Shown: one piece after another, positions 44,118 to 56,106 of the stretch
How positions within the stretch are numbered: position 1 is the stretch's first letter
How the letters are laid out: every line of letters starts with the position of its first letter
NCBI GenBank assembly: GCA_010093705.1
Contig: MU006089.1
Span: 1,723,561 to 1,787,560, forward strand
Length of the DNA stretch: 64,000 nucleotides
Source of the DNA: Patellaria atrata CBS 101060
Taxonomy: Eukaryota; Ascomycota; Dothideomycetes; Patellariales; Patellariaceae
Reading direction: 5' to 3'
Notes under the pieces: model-generated
Told to the model about the DNA's origin: nothing
What the model saw: the letters and a program-made list of their open reading frames with translations, nothing else
Database searches by the model: none
Translations under genes and position numbers: made by a program

Positions 44118-47100
44118 ATGCCATCACTTAGTCTGGTTCGAAACCAAACGGAAGGCTTGACTAAATATGAATGCACAACAGAGCGAACTCCTCTCGAGTA
44201 CGGTCATACAACAAATGAACCGCAGCCCCCAGACGCTGTATACCTTCCGCGAGCTGCTGGTTACACATATTTCCCTTCACCTAAATCCTCGTTGTTCGAA
44301 GACCACACTGTGCTGGAGTTGAAGGGTACAATTTCTGAAGATGACTTGACTACCAGCACGAGCGACACGGAATCTTACACCTCGTCTGCCGGCACGACTC
44401 CTCTGACCGAACCAAATAGTTTGAATGAGGATTTTCACTTTGAATTTGGGGAGACGGACCCCGCCGTTACGATGTTACGACTTATGCGTCTCAACAAGAA
44501 AGATTCCCAGGAAACAACATCTCCGAACCAAAATGTAGAGGGTAACAGTTCGGAAGCAAGAAGTCGTAAAGTGACAAAAACGACTTCTCCTGTTAGGCGC
44601 TCACTTTCGAACTTCAGACGCAAATCTTGGCTGGGAACTTCTCGATCACCTTCTCCACCCAAACCCATGCAAAAAGAGCCGATCAAGACAGAGACGGAAA
44701 CCCCCTCCGATGTGGCCCCTGGTGTAGCACGTCGCATGTCTTTTGCTCTGCGTCGCCGAAGTTCCAGTCACGGGCCATCGCAAAACAGGAAGCGGGATAT
44801 GTCGAATGGCGGAGATACTACAAAGCTCGATGTGAAGCCAAAACGGCCGTCAAGCGTTTTTCTGAAAGATCCAGGGTCAAACCCTACTTCCCTTCAAGAT
44901 GAAAAATTACCGGCTGTTCCATCTCTACCCAAGTCTTTTTCTTCAGACAGGTTAAGGCGACTTCCCACAGCCCAATCCGTCAAGGATCACAAACCTCTAG
45001 TCCCAACTAGCCTATCTTCAGACAAGCTCAAAAGTTTAAAGACGGATTTGAGTAAGAAAAGGGACGACTTGTGGACAGTCTTTAGAAACTTGGACTCTGA
45101 ATATCATAAGTAAGCAAATCCAAAAACAAAAAAACAATTACTGCATGCCGCTCACCTTTCCCCAAAACAGGTTCCAAAACAAAACAACTATTGCCCTAAA
45201 AGCCAGTATTGTCCGCACAGCTCTTTTGCCATTTCTCAAGGGCTACAGGGTTCACCCGTCAAATAAACAGTTACGGCCCGAAGATCTTGATCGGCGCATC
45301 AACATTTTGAACCGATGGTGGACCGGACTGTTGGATATGTTGCACGGCAAGAATAACCAATCTTTAACCGGAACCGACCGTCCTGCTGTCTTAGATGCCA
45401 TTATCGGAATCATGGAACGTCTGGAGTGGAGACATGCACCTTCCCCCTTTAGCCCCTTATCTGAACGTTCAAAATCCCAGAGTATCCCAAGTTCCATTTC
45501 ATCGACGTCGGTATCGTCAAGTTCGTCTGATTTCCTGATTGAATCTGTACATCATAACGTGCGAAACACTTTCATTCAGAATTTACTAGGTCAAATGGCC
45601 TTTGTTATCGAAAAGATGTCTCTCCGCACAACCCCTGCAAGTGTTGTTGCATTTTGTGGGAAAACTTGTGCCTATGCTTTCTTCTTCTGTCCTGGAGTTG
45701 CCGAAATTCTCGTAAGACTCTGGAATCCTTCTATGAATACAATGAGACGGATAACTGAAGAAGCTGGTCTCGCCCGTAACGCGAAGCCGTCCACTACTCA
45801 TCCGAATATATTACCTGCATTCCCTTCACACCTTCATCGGCTTAGGTTTGGGAGTCTTCTTCAACTGTCACGGGAACTTCGAAAACCATCTCAGCTACCA
45901 TTGGGAACGAACGATTTTGATTGGCGTGGCCCATGGGTTAAACGCTGGTGTGGGAGAGAAACTGACTTGTTCTACGTTTTTGTTAAACACTATCATATTT
46001 TGGCAATGGAGTTCTTACCTGAGGACGCTTCCAAAATTGAGAGACTTTGTGTTCCTGGATTAGTTATTGTTCACGCTCAGATACTTGAGAATCTGGATGC
46101 TACCATTCATCGGAGTACCACTTCGAGTCAACGACCGGAGGAGCCAACACAAGGTCCTGCGACTATCACTTTTGATGATGTCCTTACAGATCCAGATACC
46201 TCTGCATCTGCTTTAGCTGTACTACCGGCCAACGCCATTCGTTTAATGGCAGAAAACCGCATCATCATGTCGATCCGTGACTATCTATCTGGAAGGGGCT
46301 CGAAGTACCTTTTAGGCCGTCACGTCTTCGCACAAGCTTTCAGCGACATCATGAAAGCATGTGCGAAAAATACCTCTATTTACGATTTTAATGCTTGTTC
46401 TCTGCTCTGCGATTTTCTTGAAGAAGCACTTGTAATATTAGTTCGATATGAATTTACGCTCACGACTGAACAACCAGTGTTAGATTGGCCGTTCTGGCTC
46501 TCAGTGTTCCAGCGCTTGGCTGAGAGCGAAAACACACTCACTGAGATTAGACTCTATTCCTTTTTGTACAGTAATTGGCCGATGCTCATTCAAGATCCTA
46601 CTCGTCGGTCTAGTCTTTGTCTTGATTTTCTTTTAGATCCTCAGTTTTTTCAGTCTAGGTTCAACCATTGGTGTCCTATGGTTCGGGCGTACTATATGCG
46701 TTTACTCTGTTGGCGCGTTGCCAGATTGGACGGTGATGGTTCAAGTGTCGAGTTGTAAGTGATCAAGCCCGCAGTCAAGATGGTGGCACTAACTTGGTAT
46801 AGGGAAATATTACAGAGGCTAGCTAGCCAGTTGAGTGTTGTGTGGTCTCATTATCTCTTCCTCATGCAAGAAGCCCAATCCGATCAGAAAGGTTTCCCAT
46901 CCAGCATCCCTTGTCCTCCTGCCCCAAACCGACGTCTACTCATAATCCGGACGGACGGTATTCCATCTCCTAACAACAATGTCTTTTTTTCTGATTCTAT
47001 GGATTCATCTCAAAAGAATTTGATGACGAGCAGCGAGGTTTCGCTTGATTCGAGACCGTGGTCTTCCCACTCTGACTCCTCGGACTCCTCAGACGTCCCG

Positions 47101-47652
47101 ACAGACACCAAAAGCAAAAAATGGAATATTCTTCGTGCTTTAATAGGTCCCATAAAACCCGCAGTAAAATCGCCGTCGAGCTCTCCAGGGTCCAGTCCGC
47201 CACCCAAACAAGCTCAAACACAGCGCGATTCAACTCCGACCAATACGGTGAAATCCGCTTCAAGCACTGGGGCAAATGGCAGTAGTGTCCAGCAAACCCC
47301 TATAAGTCAGCCACCGTCATATAACAGTTACTGCTTCAAGTTCTCGCTTGAGTCTGTTGAACGACGGCATCAGCCACATTCTAATATGCGTCTTTTTCCT
47401 CCCCGCCTCCCGATGGCAGCACAGCTGTTCTTACAGTCTCAGGTGCCGATCTCTCTACCTTCGTATAAGACTAAGCCCGCTAGGTCAGCAGCTCAGTCTG
47501 GAACATATGCCGGCCGCGCGCTCGCGGAATGGACCTTAGTAGTCAACGAAAGCCATAATTTCTTCAATCGGCGCAAGATCGAAGGAGTTCCAAATAACAA
47601 ACTGGTCGAGACACCATCTCTCGGTGTCGAGACATTCAAAAGACTAAGCTAA
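44118..47652 (+). CDS. DUF1765 family protein
   Basis: Exons 44118..45109, 45171..46754 and 46803..47652 (introns 61 and 48 bp) give 1,141 residues. The first 330 residues are Ser, Lys and Pro rich (SPVRRSLSNFRRKSWLGTSR, RMSFALRRRSSSHGP), with many likely phosphosites. The folded part starts at the first splice (DDLWTVFRNLDSEYHKFQNK) and contains the DUF1765 region: NILNRWWTGLLDMLHG, KTCAYAFFFCPGVAEILVRL, WRGPWVKRWCGRETDLFYVF and LLGRHVFAQAFSDIMKACA. The C-terminal third has another disordered linker and ends with GTYAGRALAEWTLVVNESHN. This fungal family is large and helical with no settled function; cortical or septal roles have been suggested from phenotypes, which I cannot confirm. Confidence 0.88.
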
Positions 47653-49768
47653 TCTTTTCTGACTTTTCCCGAATGGGTAGGGTTTTGTACAATACAAGCA
47701 CATGATTTTCTTTTCATACATAACGAACACAGGATGGCAATTGTATTAGTTTCTTGCATTCGGTTGGATTTGAGCGTTGAGTTGGTTAACTGATATGATC
47801 TCATTTCGGCTCGAGATCTTGTAATTATAAAGATAGGTACATGCATGGTGGACGGGCGTTAGGCGTGTACAGTACAGTACAGTACACATCAGTACATATA
47901 ATGACTCTAGGCAACGAACAGGGCAGTCAATTTGAACAGGAAGTTTCAGTTTTCTCCATTATTCCCCTTATTATGTTTTGAAGTTGGTCCTACTGATTTT
48001 AGACCACACTGCAACTTCTGCTAACTCGAACTCGAACTCTCAACCCCAAGATCTTTATATCAGGCATCAACGGCTAACCGCTGACGGAATGGCTTGCCTT
48101 GGTTTAGCCGGTAAAGTATACAGTACTTGTAGACGATGGTGAAATTATTCAAAGGTACTTTTGTACAGATTTGCACAAGGAAGCCTTCTAGAATCACCCA
48201 CGCGTGCCATTCCGCCGGTTCGGAAACCAGAGTGCAACATGGATCTCCCACAGCTCCTACTCACAACTACACCTCATCCGAACCACTCTCATCAACCTCA
48301 CAAATTTACGAACATCTTCCAAAGTGCTGACTGCATCACCATCTGCAAACCTTCCTCATCCTTCCAAACATTTCACAACTCACAGGATGACCTCCTAGAT
48401 TTTGTCCTTTCAACCCGGGAAAAGATCATCGTTCCACCCTGAGGGACAATACTTGCGTGCATGAGCGACGTACTGTACCATTCGCATAGGGGAAGCTTAT
48501 CGGTCGGCGTGGAAGCATTCAGCGTGAATACAAAGGTGAGATTTAATCAATTGCGCAAGAAACTTCTTCGAGAAATTCGGCTCAGACGGGGCATTCTCGA
48601 TCAGGCAGAATCATGTTCTCTTTTTAGAGAAAATTTCAAAGTCTACGGCGCGCTCAGCGCCTGAATTTTCCCGTCTATTCATGTTATTACCTTACGCTAC
48701 TGTTGAGGTTGATGAGGGCAAAAGCCACAGGTTTGAGCGATCTTTCTTCTTCAGTGTTCTCGGATATTAAGTTTTAATTTATACTGCGTCAAAACTGCGG
48801 TATCTTACCCAAGCGTCTACTCCAGTCTCTCATAATCCAGCAGGCCAGCCTTGGCCTTCATTTGGCGAATCCGTTAGTACAAAAGACAACCACACGTCTT
48901 CTAGGTAGCCCTGGAAATATCCATATTGCTTGCGACCTTTAGTCCGGTCATTGGTCTGTCCTTTAAGATAGTCGAAAGTGTTTTTGCTTCTTTTTTTGGA
49001 TCATGTTGCTTTCCCTTCATCAATACCGAATGCTCAACCTTGTGCTATCAGGTTTTCCAGGAACCGAGTGCATATTGCAACCTCTCAAACCCGTCTCTTT
49101 CAATTATCAGAAACACGTTCTCTTTTGTCATAGCTGTGAATGGGACAGTCAAGCTTTCTTGATCGGCTCTCCATTACCATACTCCGTTTTACCTCCCTGT
49201 CAGCCATGCTTTACATTTCCTACCTTCGATACACTACGCTTACCACAACAAACCCGGAGATATAGGGAACACTTGGTGATCATGTCTGGAGCAATCCGGA
49301 TCGTTTGATAGGCAGTTCTTCTAGTGTCCTAAATGAGTGTGGGCCAATGATTATTGCATACTGCGAGGCGAAGACCCAAAGTTGTCCCATATCGGGAAGA
49401 TCTACGCTTTGAGAGTCCCATACTAACCACATGATGCATATTACTTCGTGAACTGCAGATTTGTACAGCTCGTATCCGGCTTGAGATGAGGAGAGACCGC
49501 TTCCTGTCATCTCGACTTCAATTAGCTTCTCTACAATTGGTCCAGATGCTCTGTTTCACTACGAGCGCTTCCGCTATCGTACACATCCCCTGCTGTTAAA
49601 GATCCTAATACTTGAGTGATCTTACTGTAGTCTGGACCCGGCAGTGATAGAATATAAAAACGATGTATGCTCACGACATCTCTTTTTGTTCTATACTCTA
49701 TACCCATCACTCATTTTACACTTGACCCAATATCTGTTTCTTTCCATTCTTTGCAACATCTTTTCAAT
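47653..49768. other. Intergenic, no gene recognised
   Basis: 2.1 kb without a supported gene. Contains an AGTAC pentamer run at 47867-47886. Frames at 48136-48664 and 48926-49308 on the plus strand lack good codon bias and splice partners. TATAAAAACG near 49651 is probably the peroxidase TATA region. Confidence 0.5.
47867..47886 (+). repeat. AGTAC pentanucleotide run
   Basis: GTACAGTACAGTACAGTACA, four units of a five-base repeat, self-complementary in places (GTAC). It sits in the 3' flank of the DUF1765 gene. Confidence 0.7.
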
Positions 49769-50826
49769 ATGAAGGTCTCTTTCGTTTGCTTAGTAGCTGC
49801 AACAGCTACCGTCCAAGGTTTCCAACTACCAGACCTCTCCAACTGGACGAGAGACCTTAAAGTTCCAAGTCTTGAAGACCTCAAACGTAGAGTTCTTCCA
49901 GAATCACTAAGGCCAAGAGCCACATGCCCGGCTGTCTGGAGCGATGTCTCCAAAGACCTTATCGCCCTCTTCAAGGTCACTGGAGCATGCAACGCTGACG
50001 CTCGTCATGCCATCCGTGCCGCTTTCCACGATTGCTTCAACAACGGATGTGATGGTTCCATCTACCTGGCTCAAGAATATAATCGTCCCGAGAATGTTGG
50101 TACCCCCGACGTTGTGAAAAAGCTCGGCACTCTTGCAACCTTCCGCAGAGTCGGTGTTGCAGATATGATCCAGTTCGCAAATGGTATGTTTTGATTTATT
50201 CTCTCTACTATATCTATTTTAACATATCAATCAGCCGTCGCTATCGCCACCTGTCCCTCCGGCCCAAGGATCCCTGCCTATGTTGGCCGCAAAGACTCCT
50301 CCGTTGCCGCCACCGAAGGTCAGCTTCCCAGCCCCTTCGCCAGCGGAGACACTCTCGTCGCCCAATTCAAAGCAAAGGGCTTCACCCCAACTGAGTTCGC
50401 AGCACTCTTGGGCGCCCACACCGTCTCCGAGCAGCTCCACGTCGACAGCAGCAAGGTTGGCGCTACCCAGGACGACACCCCCGGCCAATGGGACAACAAG
50501 TACTTCCAGCAAACCATCGATGGAAGTGCCCCATTCAGATTCCAGAGCGACATCAACGTCGCGAACCACGCCGAGACCAGCTCGAAGTTCAGGAGTTATG
50601 CAAGCAGCCAGGCTGCGTGGAATCGAGACTTCATCCCTGCGTAAGTCATTCCTGTTGCGTGTAATCTCCAGGAAAGGTAGCTAATAAGATTTTCAGCGTC
50701 ACGAAGATGTCTGTCCTCGGTGTCTCGGGCGGCGTCGGTGCCCTTACGGATTGCAGTCAGTACATCCCGGCTGTGAGCGCCAAGAGGGACATCAGGAACG
50801 CTCCGATCAACAATCGTGCTGTTTAA
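49769..50826 (+). CDS. Secreted class II-type heme peroxidase (ascomycete lineage)
   Basis: Exons 49769..50183, 50235..50640 and 50697..50826 (introns 51 and 56 bp) give 316 residues. Signal peptide MKVSFVCLVAATATVQGF; a propeptide may end at RPRATCP. The distal site AIRAAFHDCFNNGCDGSI has catalytic Arg and His and a Ca2+ ligand set. The proximal site FAALLGAHTVSEQ holds the heme-ligating His. Typical WDNKYFQQTIDG and SDINVANHAETSSKFRSYAS follow. Class II enzymes (Lip, MnP, VP) are known from basidiomycetes; ascomycete relatives form a separate group, often induced in plant infection. The Mn site and surface Trp of white-rot enzymes are not evident, so this is probably a generic low-potential peroxidase. 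Secreted; intact. Confidence 0.92.
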
Positions 50827-51450
50827 TGCGTAGACGAATTACATATGGGTGGACTTGGAGTCGATTGGTATAGGTTTGGGCGTTTTCAGGGGTTCGTGTT
50901 ATTTGATAAGGGGCAATAAACTACTTCAAGATCGTTGGTATTACGGCAGGGCTTAGGGTTAGGTGAATAATAACAATCGATTTTCTCGGTCTGGTGTCGG
51001 ATCTAAGTCCATTCGTTCAAACATCCCACCGCAGCATTTAGCTAAACTTGGAACTGTTCGAGATTTTATAGTAGCACGCGAGATGAGGATTGATATAGAC
51101 ATTTTTCATCGCTTTTAAAAAGGGTTGAAGTAGAGGGGAGTCATGTCCCATCTCCCCAAATATTCCAAAACCACCTACTCGGCCACCCCCCGTCATTCCG
51201 ACATTCAACAACAGGTTCTTCCATCCTATAAACCAATCCCTAGATTCTAAGAACCCGATATCTTAATCCCCCTGAGATATTCACCACCCCACAAGATGCT
51301 ATTCTGCATTCGGTTCCAACCTCTCACACTCATTCCCGATACTTCGGGAGCAATAAGATGGGGTTTAGAGAAATTCGAACCAAAATATTAGATGGTGCTG
51401 GATAGAGCTGGGTGTTAGATAGAACTGGTTGTTGTGGCAGTAGCGCTAGG

Positions 51451-51550
51451 ATGGAGTAGAGTAGAGTGTAGGGTTTGGTGAAGGAGTGTAGGTCGCTGGG
51501 ATGGAGTGGAGTGGAGTGTAGGGTTTGGTGAAGGAGTGTAGGTCGCTGGG
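51451..51550 (+). repeat. Two tandem copies of a 50-bp unit
   Basis: 51451-51500 and 51501-51550 are identical except for two A/G differences in GAGTRGAGTRGAGTGTAGGG. Each unit also contains GGTTTGGTGAAGGAGTGTAG. The near identity points to a recent duplication. Confidence 0.9.
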
Positions 51551-52062
51551 TATAGGACTGCGGAGAGGGGGTGGGTGCTATGGTCTAGTTGGGAGTTGTT
51601 TAGTAGTAGTGTCTGGTCGGTTTGTAGGGTCGTGGTATGTGTTTTGTTTTGATATTAGGGGTTGAGTTGTTATCAGGTCCTGTGTTGTCATTAGGTACTG
51701 TCCGGTCGTTTGGTACTGTACAATCATGTTAATATTTTCAGGGCTGTTAAATATGTAACCGTCTTAGTTTATACGGTTTGGTGGGAGTGTATTGTTCTAT
51801 GATAGTACAAAGTTCTACTGACATGTGAGATGCAAACAGATTAAGTAGCTGAAAAGTAATGTCTTTATACAGCAAGCACGTGTCTCTCAGTAAATATACA
51901 ATAATTAGCAATGATTACCTCTACAAACTGGGAAATATATATATGGTCAGACCCGGACGAAGCAACCGACGTGTACAACCAACAGCAGTACTGTACGAGT
52001 GAATTATTCTCCGACCTTATATTCCATCACTATCTTGTACGACTGATCGGAATAAACAGATT

Positions 52063-52127
52063 GACTGTATAGAACGACTACATAGAATGACTGTATAGAA
52101 TGACTGTACAAAATGACTGGACTGTGC
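52063..52127 (+). repeat. 13-bp tandem array, about five copies
   Basis: Units are GACTGTATAGAAC, GACTACATAGAAT, GACTGTATAGAAT, GACTGTACAAAAT and GACTGGACTGTGC. The consensus GACTGTATAGAAT shares the CTGTAC-like core seen in other spacers of this window. Confidence 0.8.
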
Positions 52128-52757
52128 AAATTGGCGAACCCTATAACATTTCGTCTATAGCAATGACTACTTACTTATTCGAAATGATTTACATATACCC
52201 TCCAATATCTCGTACAAGAAGACGAATTCATGCGAAATGGTTGACTCGTATCAACTTACCAATTCACCTCAGTAAATTCTTATACCAAATTGCTGACGCA
52301 CAGGAAACGAGTAAATCGTGCTGACTCGAGCAGTCTAGTACAGTTTCCATCGCCACATTTTTCTTCGGCGTGTATCGTACTCGTCGTAGGAGACAAGAAA
52401 AATTTAATAGAAAGAGATGAGATAAATAACCTCATACAGTAACTCCAGGTCCTGTCGACCCCGCTTAGTCACTCCTCAGGGGCAAAAAGAACATCGCATT
52501 CCAATCTATATAAAATAAACCACGCGCAGATCTAGATCGCCTAGCACGCAACCCTCATAGAACCTATCGTCTCTAAAAAACTCTATATCACCTTCACCGC
52601 ACACCGTGGCCCTTATCAAGACCCTAAGGTACAGTACATAAGCGCAAATACATACTTCTCCAACTCCCCCTGCGTAAACCACATACAACATATTAAAGCG
52701 CCCGGAAAACGCACTCTGTGCGAAACCCCGGCTATACATGCACGCACATTCCCCATC

Positions 52758-53215
52758 TCAGTCCCTTACAATCTCGTAGATGACGAGCTTATCCAAGTTC
52801 ATTTCCCGTAGATTTTCTCTCTCAACTTTCGCGCTCCGCTGCCGCTCTAAAAACATCCCCACCTGCCAAGAGAGCGAACCTGCGTCAATTAAAACGTCGA
52901 GGGAGAGAGAGGGACGGAGAGGGCCAATGGGAGGCGCGGGATTAATAAAGAGCTCGGGACGTTGTAATCAAAGTCCCCCTTCGAACGGACATGCTTCACG
53001 CTGTCTAAACCGAATTGCGGGATACGCGAATCGTAGAGATTGAGCGTACGGAGTGCGGATACTCTCCATCTGCGGGGGGGATAGATGAGATGATGAGTTG
53101 GGGGAGGGTAAAAGTGCGAAACTTACGGGGATAGAGGATGTTCTTAAGACGAAGACTCTCCAGTGCGGATTTCTCGAATATCGAGGACGTGTTTAGACCA
53201 TCAATTCACCTCTCT
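52758..53215 (-). pseudogene. Leucine-rich-repeat-like gene remnant (3' exons only)
   Basis: On the minus strand three exon-like blocks follow each other. First, about 53215-53112 (LNTSSIFEKSALESLRLKNI then LYP) ends at GTAAGT. Second, about 53070-52959 (LRTLNLYDSRIPQFGLDSVK then HVRSKGDFDYN). Third, 52861-52758 after TTGGCAG (VGMFLERQRSAKVERENLRE then MNLDKLVIYEIVRD and a stop). They read like the end of an LRR/RNI or F-box protein. The join between the first two needs a non-YAG acceptor (GAGAG), the second donor is GTCCCG, and upstream the strand runs straight into the AA8 gene with no further exon. So this looks 5'-truncated. A gene using exons I missed is the alternative. Confidence 0.42.
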
Positions 53216-53276
53216 TATACCGATATCCCCCTTGTACCCCCTCCCTTCCCTCGGATACCAGCAGCACCCCAATACA

Positions 53277-54090
53277 ATGCGGCTCCCAACCCTCCTTCTC
53301 CCCCTCGTGGCCCTCTTCTCCTCCTCCACCGCTCAAGCCCAAGTATCCCCCTACACCGACACGCGCACAGGTATATCCTTCCAAGGGATCTCCGGCTCAA
53401 ACGGGTACCGACTAGGCCTCGTCCTGCCCCCAGCGAATACAACCTCCTCAGACGTGTTGGTCCAACTCGTCGGCCAGGGCAAGGGATGGGCCGGCGTGTC
53501 CCTGGGCGGCTCGATGCTGAACCACCTCCTCGTGGCCGCGTGGCCGAACGGGCAGAACGTCATGGGGAGTCTGAGGTTCACGGCGTAAGTTTGATTTTTT
53601 ATTTATTTATTTATTTCTCCTATAACCCATCCATACACCCCCCATAACTCCTGCTCCCCATCCCTATAAAGCTCCCGACTAACCCCCTCCCCCCGCCCCA
53701 CCCCAAACGACCAAAACCCGCCCTAACACCCGCAGTAACTACGGCTCCCCACCCGTGGCCCCTGCCACAACCCCCGCCCGCTCCCTCCTCCCCATCCTCA
53801 ACGGCACCTACGTGAACAGCACGCACTTCAGCTACACCTTCCTCTGCAAGTCCTGCCTGACGACCGACGGCAAGACCTTCGCGCCGGGCGTGACGTCGGC
53901 GCCAATCGGATGGGCGCAGGCGGCCAGCGCGCCTGTGCAAGTCACCAACGCGGCTACGGCACTGGGGAGGCATAATGTCCAGGGTCTGGTTCGGGATGTC
54001 GATTTGAGTGTTGCGCGGAAGGGGGAGTTTGCAAAGTGGGCGGGGTATGCGAGCGCGACTGTGAGGGTGGGGAGGAGGTGGGATGCGTGA
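53277..54090 (+). CDS. Secreted cytochrome domain protein (AA8, CDH-type heme b)
   Basis: Exons 53277..53584 and 53736..54090 (151-bp phase-2 intron) give 220 residues. Signal peptide MRLPTLLLPLVALFSSSTAQ. The domain resembles the cytochrome of cellobiose dehydrogenase: TGISFQGISGSNGYRLGLVL, then GWAGVSLGGSMLNHLLVAAW, where the Met is the expected axial heme ligand. FLCKSCLTTDG and the late ALGRHNVQGLVRD follow; the His there is a candidate second ligand. No flavodehydrogenase or cellulose-binding part follows, so it is a stand-alone AA8. Such proteins may pass electrons to lytic polysaccharide monooxygenases or reduce iron. The leader overlaps the antisense LRR remnant. Confidence 0.88.
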
Positions 54091-54505
54091 GGGAGCAATG
54101 AGGGGAGGAAGGAGGGAAGGGGGAGGGGGAAAAAGGCGAACGGCATAGAAGTGGGAAGACTTAGGTCGTTATGGTTATATGTCATGATATCTGTGCGGAG
54201 AGATAGATATGTATTTTGCTCCTTGAGGCTGATATTAGAAGGGGTGACGGCTGTTCCTTAGTGAGATATAAAGAGAATATCATGTGAAATTTCCGGTTAT
54301 GAATTAAGAAAAAAGTTACCTTGTAATCTTGACTTTAAGTGAGATAGATAGTGTTATGCACATTGTAATAAGCTGTTCTTATCGAACATAATCAATTGAG
54401 GTGTGCATCTAGGGGTGTAATTTTATTAAGCTAAAGTTGCTTGAACTGCTATACATTTATAAACGCGACCGCGTACAAATTTTAGCCGCCGCACAGGTAC
54501 GTTTT
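54091..54505. other. Intergenic, convergent 3' ends
   Basis: 415 bp, AT-rich from 54180 on; no feature seen. Confidence 0.5.
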
Positions 54506-55939
54506 TCAGAGATCTTCGCGATACCTAACTCTTCTCTTGGAATCCAACTCGGCAACAGGGTGAGGAGACTGAAAATATAACCGCTGATACTTTTCCAGGA
54601 TGTTAAGAATAACCCGTTCAGGAACATGTCCCACACCATTCAGTCTGTCAGCATCTTCTTCCGTTACACGCGGGCCCCAGAAGACCTTGATTGTGATGGG
54701 GATTTGCAGGAAAAGGTTCACAATTAGGCCCCCTAGAAGAACGAAGTCTCCCTGTCGGGACTCAATTAGATGTTGAATATCGGCACTCTCACTTGAGTAT
54801 GGTGATATTTCCTTATTATTTTTTACTGGATATGAGATGATGTACCGAATGACTTTCACCGACAACGATTTTAGGAAATCAGAGATATGCGTAAGAATGA
54901 GTCCACAGTGGGTCGGGGAGATTCTGATGTCAATGGAAAGTCTCGCAATCCTTCGGTAATTGAGTCCAAATATCTGTTCAGCTTTTCCCGGGGTAAGGAT
55001 ATAGCCAAGCTGGCGAGGTCCTCCTTCGAAGTCGACACTGAGATGATCTCCACCGAGATAGATAGAGAAAGTGTTGGACTTAAAGAGGACTTCTAATGCT
55101 TCATCTCTTACAACAGAGAATGTTCTTAGGATTGCGGTATTAGCACCTAAACCGCTCCAGGGTTTACGTTTTGCACCAGCTAAATCCATTATCGCCCGAC
55201 CTTTAGGATTGACAAGTAGAAACCGATATATTCGCTTTCTAGCCTTGAGAGAAAGTTGGAGAAAGTGAAATATGCTAGCAGGAGTTTCACTACTAGGTAG
55301 TATAACTATCAGTGGCAAAGAATAAACGATTCAGCTAGTCAAGCCATACCTTTCAACAATTTCTTCGGCTTCTTGCTCCTTCCGTGGACGTTGTCGTTTC
55401 GCAGGGGTTTGTTGAGAGGTAGGAGAGATTTCGCCCAATGACTGCTTAGATGCCGTGCCAGAATCTGTTGATATCGGATGAGAAATATGGGAAGTTTTCT
55501 CCCCGGATCTCCTGGGTGTAGTGTCGGGATTCGTAGCTATCGGGCGAGGAATATGGGTAGTCTGCTCTACGGATCCTCCAGGTATGACGAACGGGGTGGA
55601 TGTACTGGATTCTGGACCAGAGTGCGGCATTGCCGGAATCCTCAAGCCTTTTGGGGGTTTAGAGTTTGGAAAAAACCCTCGGAAAGGAACTGAAGGATAA
55701 AGGATTAGGGTAAGTGTAACACAATGAGACCGAAGTAGTCGCGTTCAATAGGAGGTTATATGACTTCTAAACTCACCTTTGTCGATGGTGGAAGATGGAA
55801 AGTTGGGGTTGAAAATTGGGATGGTACCGATGAGAAGCATTTCAAGTAGAGCCGAGTTGAGAGATCCGATGGATATGAGAATGAAAATTTCACGAACGAT
55901 GATATGAAATTGACGTAAGGTTACAACGAAAGCGTCCAT
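54506..55939 (-). CDS. 2EXR-like fungal protein, three-exon model
   Basis: Exons 55939..55777, 55689..55350 and 55274..54506 (introns 87 and 75 bp) keep one frame for 423 residues. Exon 1 is hydrophobic (MDAFVVTLRQFHIIVREIFI, ALLEMLLIGTIPIF). Exon 2 is Ser, Thr and Pro rich (disordered). Exon 3 opens with IFHFLQLSLKARKRIYRFLL, the usual start of 2EXR/F-box-like proteins in ascomycetes, followed by ILRTFSVVRDEALEVLFKSN and a leucine-patterned body. Exon 3 is the well-supported part; the gene could instead start in exon 2 (MPHSGPESS). 2EXR proteins are numerous, variable and of unknown function. Confidence 0.62.
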
Positions 55940-56106
55940 ATAGGGAAGAAAGTCAGGAGTAACGTGCTTGCCCTGCGAAAAACGGTACTCACACGACAGT
56001 TCTCAGAAATGACGTTACACATACAAACCATAGATATGCAGTCGGTGAGATATTCATATTCTTCAGTTCTTAAACTCATAACCATACAAAACCCTGTAAA
56101 GATCCC

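Larger units (their letters stand above)
50827..52757. other. Intergenic with short tandem repeats
   Basis: 1.9 kb without a supported gene. Holds a 50-bp direct duplication (51451-51550) and a 13-bp array (52063-52127), both listed. GGTACTGTCC/GGTACTGTACAA words occur at 51695-51723. Strand composition shifts: 51380-51720 is G/T-rich on the plus strand. Confidence 0.55.

Noticed and set aside
48136-48664. Overlapping plus-strand frames after the DUF1765 gene
   Set aside because: Ser, Thr and Pro biased, in competing frames, no recognisable domain or good splice sites.
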